Positions 57,432 to 64,000 of a stretch of 64,000 nucleotides of DNA are shown here, piece after piece (within the stretch, counting starts at the first letter, position 1; each line of letters starts with the position of its first letter). This stretch comes from Tenrec ecaudatus (lineage: Eukaryota; Chordata; Mammalia; Afrosoricida; Tenrecidae), in NCBI RefSeq assembly GCF_050624435.1, contig NC_134541.1, positions 6,149,983 to 6,213,982 on the forward strand, read 5' to 3'. The translations under genes and the position numbers were made by a program. The notes below the pieces were generated by a model. The model had not been told where the DNA came from. It did no database searches and saw only the letters and a program-made list of their open reading frames with translations.

Positions 57432-58958
57432 AAAGGGTCACGGCATCACAAAGGTTGAGAACCACTGCCCGAGAGTGTGTCCTTTGGTGTCTGATGAGAT
57501 TTGACCTGCAGCTAAAGCCTCGCCCACACTCCTCACAAACATGTGGCTTCTCCCCTGAGTGGGTCCTCTGATGTTTGATGAGAATTGATTTGTGGCTAAA
57601 GGCTCGCTCACACTCCTCGCACACGTAAGGTTTCTCCCCTGAGTGTGTTCTCTGATGTTTGATTAGAGTTGACTTGCAGCCAAAGCCTCGCCCACACTCC
57701 TTGCACAGGTAAGGTTTCTCACCCGAGTGTGTCCTTTGGTGCCTGATGAGAGTTGACTTGCAACTAAAGCCTCGGCCACACTCCTGACATACATGTGGCT
57801 TCTCCCCAGTGTGTGTCCTCTGGTGTCCGATTAAAATCGACTTGCAGCGAAAGCCTCGTCCACACTCCTCACAAACATGTGGCTTCTCTCCTGAGTGTGT
57901 CCTCTGGTGTCCGATGAGATTTGACTTGCAGCTAAAGCCTCGCCCACACTCCTTGCACACATACGGCTTCTCCCCTGAGTGCATCCTCTGGTGTGTGATG
58001 AGATTTGACTTGTAGCTAAAGGCTCGCCCACATTCCTTGCACAGGTAAGGTTTCTCACCCGAGTGTGTCCTTTGGTGTCTGACAAGAGTTGACTTGCAGG
58101 TGAAGCCTCGTCCACATTCCTTGCACACATACGGCTTCTCCCCTGAGTGCATTCTCTGGTGTGTGATGAGACCTGAGGTTCGGGTAAAGCCTTGTCCACA
58201 CTCTTGACATACATGTGGCTTCTCTGCTGAGTGTGTCCTCTGATGAGTTTTGAGGATTGACTTGTAACTAAACCCTCGCCCACACTCATGCACATAAGGC
58301 TTCTGACCTGAGTGTGAATTTTGGTGTTTGGTGAGCAATGACCTGTGGCTAAAGTCTTGCCCAGATTTGTCACACCCATAAGGTTTCTCCTCGGCACGTG
58401 TCATCTGCTCCCTAAAGAGAAGTGATTTCTGGTTAAAGCCTTGGCAGCACTCACTGTATAAATGTGACTTCTCCGCTGCATGTGTCCTTTGCTTTGCGGT
58501 AAAATTTGAATGCAGGCCAATCTCTGCCTCATCGTCTCTACAAGTGATTGCTCCAAATCTTGAGGTTTCAACTTCCTTTAACCCTTTGTCTGTTTCCTTA
58601 AACTTGTTGACCCTTTGGAATGAGTTGGGCTCCATTCCTACCACTGTGTTGTTGCCTTCTCCAGAGCTTGCTGACTGTCTTCGGGCTGGACTAGAGAATG
58701 CCCTTAAGGTCTCTCTCTCCAACAAGGGGTTGGAGCTATCTTTTATGTCCCAACCTCCTTGTGTGTTTCCACTCTTGCAACTCTCATCAGAATGGTGCTG
58801 CTCTGGCTGCCTCTGGGGCCGTGGGCTGGCATCCCCTGGATGGAAGTGATCGTCTGCACACAAGGCTGGGAAGATCTGCAGCACATGCTGTCCGAGGAAC
58901 TGCTGACAGGAGAAAGCCAGGAGGCAGGAGGAACAGGGGCAGAGTTCTGATTTGGGTT
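57430..58958 (-). CDS. Zinc-finger exon of ZNF343-like copy B, SPIN-truncated
   Basis: This is the last exon of a KRAB zinc-finger repressor that would bind DNA in the nucleus. An acceptor CTCCTGCAG precedes 58958. In the phase left by the KRAB exon it reads EPKSELCPCSSCLLAFSCQQ then FLGQHVLQIFPALCADDHFH, matching the human ZNF343 spacer as I recall it. The ATG at 58884 is internal, not the real start. After the spacer come four degenerate fingers, then nine canonical C2H2 fingers joined by mostly SGEKP linkers (about residues 230-470 counted from that Met). Six of the nine have Cys at helix position -1. The last 12 codons (AVVLNLCDAVTL) and the stop come from SPIN. The reading frame is fully open. 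It remains plausibly functional, though shorter than the ancestral protein by two fingers. Confidence 0.9.
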
Positions 58959-61631
58959 CTGCAGGAGAGAGAAAGAGAGAGAGAGTTTTGTGTTAGAACA
59001 GCTATGAATGTGGCTTCCCGGACAGTGCTGCCTACTCAGATGACAGACAGTATCTCACTGCTGGAGTCCTGTGGGGCACACAGTTATGCACCCGACTGGG
59101 ACCTGAAAGGGTGCTGACTCACAAGACATCCTGGTGATATGCTGGCAATCTGATATAAGAACACAGGTCAGAAAACCTGATGGAACGGCTCTAAGCTACT
59201 CTTCACTCATGTGTTCACCATGAATCACAGCCCACTTCACCAACAACAGTCTTATTAGCATGTATAATGGAAAACGTAGACAACACAGTCTTTTCCTCAC
59301 CAAGCATTCATTTTCGTTCCATTTGTGCAAATTACACTTTCTAATGCAATCTAGAAGGACTCCAGGTGAGGCAGTTAAAGACTTTGTATTCATTCCAAAA
59401 AGTTGATGGTACAAACCTGCCAAGAGCTGAATAGGGCAGCAGTCAATTCTAGAAGGGCACAGATTGAAAAAAAACAATATGGAGCCCTGTAATCTACTCT
59501 ACGCCTGGGGTGACCACGAGTCTGAATTGGCTTGAGCAACTAATTATGACTTGACTGCCGCATTTATAATATATACCACATGATGGGTTTTCCACCAAAA
59601 GTTCATTTATGGCCCAATTTTATCAATCACAAGATCTATTGAAATCCAATAGGGAGGAGGGTACAGGACCAGCAGTGTTTCGTTCTGTTGTGTCTCCGTT
59701 TACTGTGGGTCAGAACTGACTACGTGCCTAACCCCCCCCAACTACACTCCAGAAGGACTCCTAGCAGTTCACTGAGGAAAGCACTCTGATGTACTCCCAA
59801 AATGGGCGGTTTGCTCCTATCCAATCAACAACTTAATGTTAGAAGTTTGCTTCTATAAAGATTTAAAACATTAGAAACTCCATGTGACAGTTTGAGTGTA
59901 TTTTATAGGACAAGAGAACCCATGCCCAAACCTTCAAGAGTCAAACTAAAATTTCCCAAGCAAGCATCGACGATAACGTGTTTCTGCCTGCTGACCAGCT
60001 TCTATTACAACCAGCCTTTCCCTGCTACTCACACCTCTAATCCATAGACACTGACACAGTCTTCCCTTAACATTTTGCTACCACTTGGAATAACAGATTC
60101 TATGACTAATATAGCAAAGAGCCCAGGTGGCACAGTGGAAACAACAGATGAGGGGAAAAAAACCAAACCAGGGTTGACACACTGTGAAAACTGTAACCCA
60201 TGTCACTGAGCAGGCTGTATACAAACTACTAAGTGAGAACTTACTCGGCTGTGGACATTTTCACTTAACAGACCCACATTTTTCAAACACCCCCAAATTC
60301 GTTGAGACTTTGTCATATTGTTTGATCCAAATTACTCCACTGTACTATGCTGTCCGTATTGTAGTGAGGACTATGATCTTTTTTCCTTTCAGCCAGGCAT
60401 CATACAGCTATAATTGTCATCTTAAAGGATGAAGTGAGTTGGCTCCTGGAGACAGGAGACTACACTTATCCTCATCTCCACTCTCCTCCTCGATCCAGGA
60501 ACTGAGACCAACTGTCTCAATTTAATGGCCAACTAAAAGATCTGAAGTCCCTAGGCACTCCTCAGTGAACTTGGAAGTAGAAGAGAAGCACCAGACTCGT
60601 TCCTTTGAACCAACTAAATGAGTTGACAAAGAGAAAGTTCTAATTAGACATGGGAATGTTTATTTCTGTGGATTCCGTTCTCACACTGACCCCGTGTACA
60701 ACGGAACTAGGCAGTGCCGCTCCTAGTGTTATCTTGACACTCGTTGCTCTGCTTAAGGCCACTGTTACACGTAATACATCTCTTTGCTGCTCTGTTACTC
60801 GCTTTTGACTATATAGCACTTGTCACCACTGAGCATGCCATATTTTTAAGGCTGTATATAAAAGCTTCCTGATGGCTGTCCTTCTCTTTATAGTCAAGGT
60901 TCAACCCAGTTGACTCGGGGGGGTTTTAAGGATGACATGGGCTAATTAGCATCAGTATCTAGGATATCTGTCACATATCTACTGCCATTGAGCTGATTCT
61001 GATTCCTAGCAACTCCATATAGGGAGTCTTCAAGGCTAGGGATCTTTATGGGAGTGGATAGGCTGATTTTTCTCCTGAGGAGTGCCTGGTGGGTCTGAAA
61101 CACCCACTTGGTGGTTTTCAGTCTAACGCTTACCTGACAGCAATGCTGTTACTACCAAGTCCATTCCAACTCATGGCCCCACACCATGTGCTCAGAGTTA
61201 GAAATGCCCCTAGAGTACACTTTATTTGGTGTACTTTCGTTGAAGCAGATACCAGGCCTTTCTTCCTTAGTGACCCTGAACAGGTTAGAACCACCAATCT
61301 GAAACACAATACTTGAGCATACACTATGGTACATAGAAAATCTTTTGATACCTAAAACAACACAAGTATGTGTTACTGTCATGCTGAATCCAGTTCATAC
61401 TGACCCTATCAGACAGCCATTTCCCCACAGGATTTCCAACCATGTAAATCTTTCTGGAAGAAGACTGACCGATGTGTCTCTCCAGGAGCACTTGGTGGGT
61501 TCAAACCACTACCTGTCTTATTAGCATCCCAGTGTGTCTTATCACTCCACTACTAGGATTCCGTTGGCTCATAGCAGGTAGGTAAGTGCTTCATCTACTG
61601 ACACAATGAAGGGAAGAGAGGACTTCCTCAC
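58959..61631 (-). other. Intron of ZNF copy B with worn SINE pieces
   Basis: The sequence between the KRAB donor and the finger-exon acceptor. A GA-rich run lies next to the acceptor. Fragments of AfroSINE/RTE occur at about 59481-59545 and 59650-59745 (+), 60117-60160 (+, 5' end GAGCCCAGGTGGCACAGTGG), and 60975-61140, 61145-61320 and 61380-61563 (-). No KRAB-B exon is recognisable, as expected for the ZNF343 type. Confidence 0.6.
60975..61563 (-). repeat. Three consecutive antisense AfroSINE copies
   Basis: Three blocks each begin (on +) with a worn 'actgccattgagctgattct', 'ttactaccaagtccattcca' or 'tgaatccagttcatactgac' motif and end near 61140, 61320 and 61563. The third, with 'gtgggttcaaaccactacct', is best preserved. 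Confidence 0.65.
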
Positions 61632-61758
61632 CCAAGGAGAGCAGATTCTTGTACGTCTCCAGCATCACGTCTCTGTACAGGTTCTTCTGCTCAGAGCTCA
61701 GCATCATCCATTCTGCCTCTGTGAGGACCACAGTGACATCCTCTAGTGTCACTGGTTC
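61632..61758 (-). CDS. KRAB-A exon of ZNF343-like copy B
   Basis: A 127-bp exon between acceptor TTATTGTAG and donor GGTGAGGA. It encodes [20 protein letters not shown], then [20 protein letters not shown] and SLG in phase 1. It joins in frame to the finger exon at 58958, restoring the Glu of the LSL-EPK junction. The KRAB A box is the KAP1/TRIM28-recruiting repression domain. It differs from the copy A exon at only a handful of codons (F/L, KT/MM, VCR/TYK, F/L), so the two genes are recent enough duplicates to align throughout. The exon carrying the start codon and the promoter must lie beyond 61.8 kb; I did not find them before 64 kb. Confidence 0.92.
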
Positions 61759-62569
61759 CTACAATAAGCAGAAACCAAAACATAGCACATCACCATCCAT
61801 TTTCACAAGGAGACTTTAACAAAATGAGCCCAAAGAATCTGCATCTGAAGAAGTTCACTGAATTCTTTCCAGAGAACACAGTTCTCCAAAAAAGTTCTTC
61901 AAACATGACTGCATACCTGGTTTGGGGTAAAATTTGTGAGGAGTACAAGGTATGTACAAAATAGGTCTCAGAGATGTATCACTTTATTGGAGAAATTGGG
62001 AAGCAATTTGGATAAATTTATTTAAGCAGTATTTAAGAACACTTGCCTGTAAGAATTCAAAATGTAAAAAAAAAAAAGGCTAAATCACTTATCTTAGGGA
62101 GCATGGAAGCTCTGCAATGGCACCTCTCTCACACCTTACCTCAGGCATCCATTTCTGTCCTATTTTGCTACAAAAATATTAGGGTCATGAACACAGCCCA
62201 ATGTGTGAGTTATGTGGATTGTTCCAGCAAATTATCAAAGCCACAGGAGTACTGGGATCTAACAGGTCACAAGTCAGGGATCCAGGATGGCACTCTAAAG
62301 CACATGGCTAGCTTCCTGCAGCCGTAAAGAAAGACTGAAATCATGACAGAATTGTGTCAGAAGCAAGGGAAAGCTACCATGTGTGAGGCCGACATGAATG
62401 AGTAAATTGTTTTAGCTTCTGTTAAGTCGGTTCTAACACCTTTGTCCTACAGAACAAAACACTGACCAGTCCTGCAGTACTCTCAGCTGTAATGTTTGAG
62501 CACAATGCTGAGGTCACTGTGTCAATCCATCACACTGAAGGTCTTCCTTTGCCCCTGACTATTTTACCA
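61759..62569. other. Unassigned; intron of ZNF copy B
   Basis: No exon is recognised. A possible worn AfroSINE tail lies near 62.41-62.46 kb ('gtcggttctaacacctttgt'). Confidence 0.4.
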
Positions 62570-63119
62570 AGCATGTCTGTGGTTAGTCACCAAATCTGGT
62601 GTCAGTTTAAGGATTAAGAGTGTAGGGGTGGAATCTAGGCTATCAATCTGGATAGCCAATGAGACTTCTGTGTGGGCATGGTCTTCTCCTGAGAATTCTG
62701 CGGAATCTGATACCTCCTTCATGGAGACAGGAGACACTTCTGTCTCACTGCTCACTCTCTTGGAGACTGACAAGGCTGACTTCCTGGGAGACATCCCTGT
62801 GGAGAAACCACATGGACCTACCCTGATGCAGCCTTGGAAACTGGAGGCGCCACATAGAGACCACTGCCAGCCCTGAAATGCATCTACCGCCAATGACTTT
62901 GCACCCACTGGCCTGTAATCATCCTGCATTCGGTGTTATTTGTGTTTCCTGAGTCTGAAGAGGGCTTTATATAGATTGGGATCGGACATATGGGCTAAAG
63001 TTGGACTTAATCTGGGCTGGGATGTTCTCTTAATGTACAATTACCCTTTGTATAAAACTTTCTCTTATATACATATACGTTTTTATGAATTTGTTTCTCT
63101 AAACTGCCTGGACTAACAC
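62570..63119 (+). mobile_element. ERVL/MLT2-type solo LTR fossil, sense
   Basis: The end reads 'gtttctctaaactgcctgga' and 'ctaacaca', the conserved 3' end of MLT2-type LTRs, and the interior matches the 7.4-7.8 kb LTR in the opposite orientation ('actttgcacccactggcctg'). No internal genes are attached. The 150-codon region read as an antisense open frame here is part of the LTR and not a gene. The 5' limit is approximate. Confidence 0.6.
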
Positions 63120-64000
63120 AATGTCCTTGACCGGGGACTGGTCTCTGTTAACACATCCAAAGAACATGAGACAAAGTGTCAGCATCCTCGCTTCTTGAGA
63201 GCATTCTGGCTGTACTTCTTCCAAGCCAGATTTGTTTGTTCTTCTGGCAGTCTATGGTATTTTCTCTCTTCCATTTTTATGTTTGCAAATACCTTTATAT
63301 TTCTAGCTGTAAAACCAGAGCCAGCTGTGGAGGAGCCAGAATGTTACCATAATTGAATGTGGGGAAAGGCCAGCCCCCTACAACTTATTTTGAGTTCGAT
63401 AGGAAAAATTATATGGTTGAAATATATATATTATAATAAAGTAATAGAGAGCATGAGAGAGAAAAGAGATTGAAATGAGTCAGATACATTTTATAGTAGC
63501 ATGCTTACCTCAGACCCACTTGGTGGTTCACCTGGAGAGAGGGGCAGGGCAAGGGGGACAAGGGGAAAGGGAACAGGGGAGCAAGGACGGGAGAGGAAAG
63601 GGAAGCCGACCACAGGCCAAAGTGAATCTCTATTGCTAACCAAGGATTATATATCTTTGGGGGGAAGTGCAAGTTCACTAATTACAGGTAAAGACATACG
63701 TCACAGGAAGGGGTAGTACTATAGGTAATACAGCAATGAGAGGGGGACATCTAGGGATATACACACAATAGCAAGAGGAGGGATTGGGGTATGCATGTGA
63801 CAAGATGGGCAGGTCCTAGATTCAGGATGGCAGTTAACTTTGGATGTCACTGAGCAGGTCTGACCTGTTATCTGAATCTCCATAGAAACCATTATCAATA
63901 GGGTGTAAACCCCACCTACAGGGACCAGACTAATGGTCACAAGCTTTTAGGGAGAAGTAGCCCATTGACAAGATAGTAGTCTGGCAACTGACTGCCTTCA
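63120..64000. other. Unassigned; purine-rich tract
   Basis: No exon or named repeat is recognised. A strongly purine-biased G/A tract spans about 63535-63605, and a short AT run lies near 63.42 kb. Some of it may be an unrecognised LTR. Confidence 0.4.

Larger units (their letters stand above)
56894..57467 (+). mobile_element. SPIN-like hAT element inserted in the zinc-finger exon, copy 5
   Basis: The target duplication is CCCCAGAG (56886-56893) / CCCGAGAG (57468-57475), 7 of 8. The right end is the intact GGTTGAGAACCACTG. The left end keeps only 'CA' before an internal loss of about 14 bases and then resumes GGGCGCGACCC. It is longer than the other four copies because of about 270 bp of extra interior plus an inserted L1 tail. 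It lies exactly in the linker after finger 9 of ZNF copy B. Confidence 0.92.

Noticed and set aside
57831-58397. A 188-codon minus frame inside the finger exon
   Set aside because: It is the finger array read in a wrong phase; repeated because the array is repetitive.
57430-58884. Considering copy B to be PRDM9 because of its GRGFS-KS fingers
   Set aside because: The upstream exon encodes a KRAB-A box that joins directly to a ZNF343-type spacer; no SET/PR domain or SSXRD exon is visible, and the spacer matches ZNF343 as recalled.
62564-62929. A 121-codon minus frame considered as the first coding exon of ZNF copy B
   Set aside because: The sequence matches an MLT2-type LTR, also seen at 7.4-7.8 kb in the opposite orientation, and shows none of the ZNF343 N-terminal sequence.

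Overview
The window is placental-mammal DNA, almost certainly from an afrotherian and most likely a tenrec. It is full of AfroSINEs (their 5' start resembles GGAGCCCTGGTGG), RTE/BovB-like LINE remnants that share the AfroSINE tail, and L1s with very long 3' UTRs. Five copies of a short hAT element begin with CAGTGGTTCTCAACC, end with its complement and sit between 8-bp target duplications. I recognise these as SPIN, a transposon known to have entered tenrecs, but not elephants, by horizontal transfer. The species call is inference; no search was run.

Host genes. Two ZNF343-like KRAB zinc-finger genes lie tail to tail. Copy A (+) has an intact 127-bp KRAB-A exon at 36886-37012 and a decayed zinc-finger exon at 40632-41540. 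Copy B (-) has a 127-bp KRAB-A exon at 61632-61758 that joins in frame to a long zinc-finger exon at 57430-58958 with nine canonical C2H2 fingers. A SPIN element (56894-57467) landed in the linker after the ninth finger. It now supplies the last codons, the stop and an AATAAA signal, and cuts off two further fingers that have since decayed. Two related CpG-island promoters (about 12.95-13.76 kb and 43.45-44.2 kb, both +) share a CRE-GC box arrangement. An RPL32 processed pseudogene lies at 17.7-18.3 kb.

The most notable element is a complete piggyBac transposon at 47803-50402. It is 2,600 bp, flanked by TTAA on both sides, has short terminal inverted repeats, and carries an uninterrupted 596-codon transposase ORF with the DDD catalytic residues and the C-terminal cysteine-rich domain. 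The protein resembles bat piggyBat. A good 3' splice site abuts its start codon.

Layout. 0-8 kb: mostly unassigned old sequence with L1, SPIN and LTR pieces. 7.4-10.7 kb: ERVL-type fossil material. 10.9-14.9 kb: AfroSINEs, SPIN, CpG island 1. 15.2-19.1 kb: an antisense L1 holding a nest of later insertions. 20.5-25.9 kb: RTE and AfroSINE pieces. 26-33.4 kb: a large antisense L1 with recognisable ORF2. 33.5-34 kb: a hAT MITE inside an AfroSINE. 36-42 kb: ZNF copy A. 43.5-46.2 kb: CpG island 2 and a palindromic-ended transposon split by an L1 tail. 47.8-50.4 kb: piggyBac. 52-56 kb: L1 and RTE remnants. 56.6-61.8 kb: ZNF copy B. 62-64 kb: a solo LTR and unassigned sequence. Family names are from memory and motif reading; exact boundaries of old repeats are approximate.
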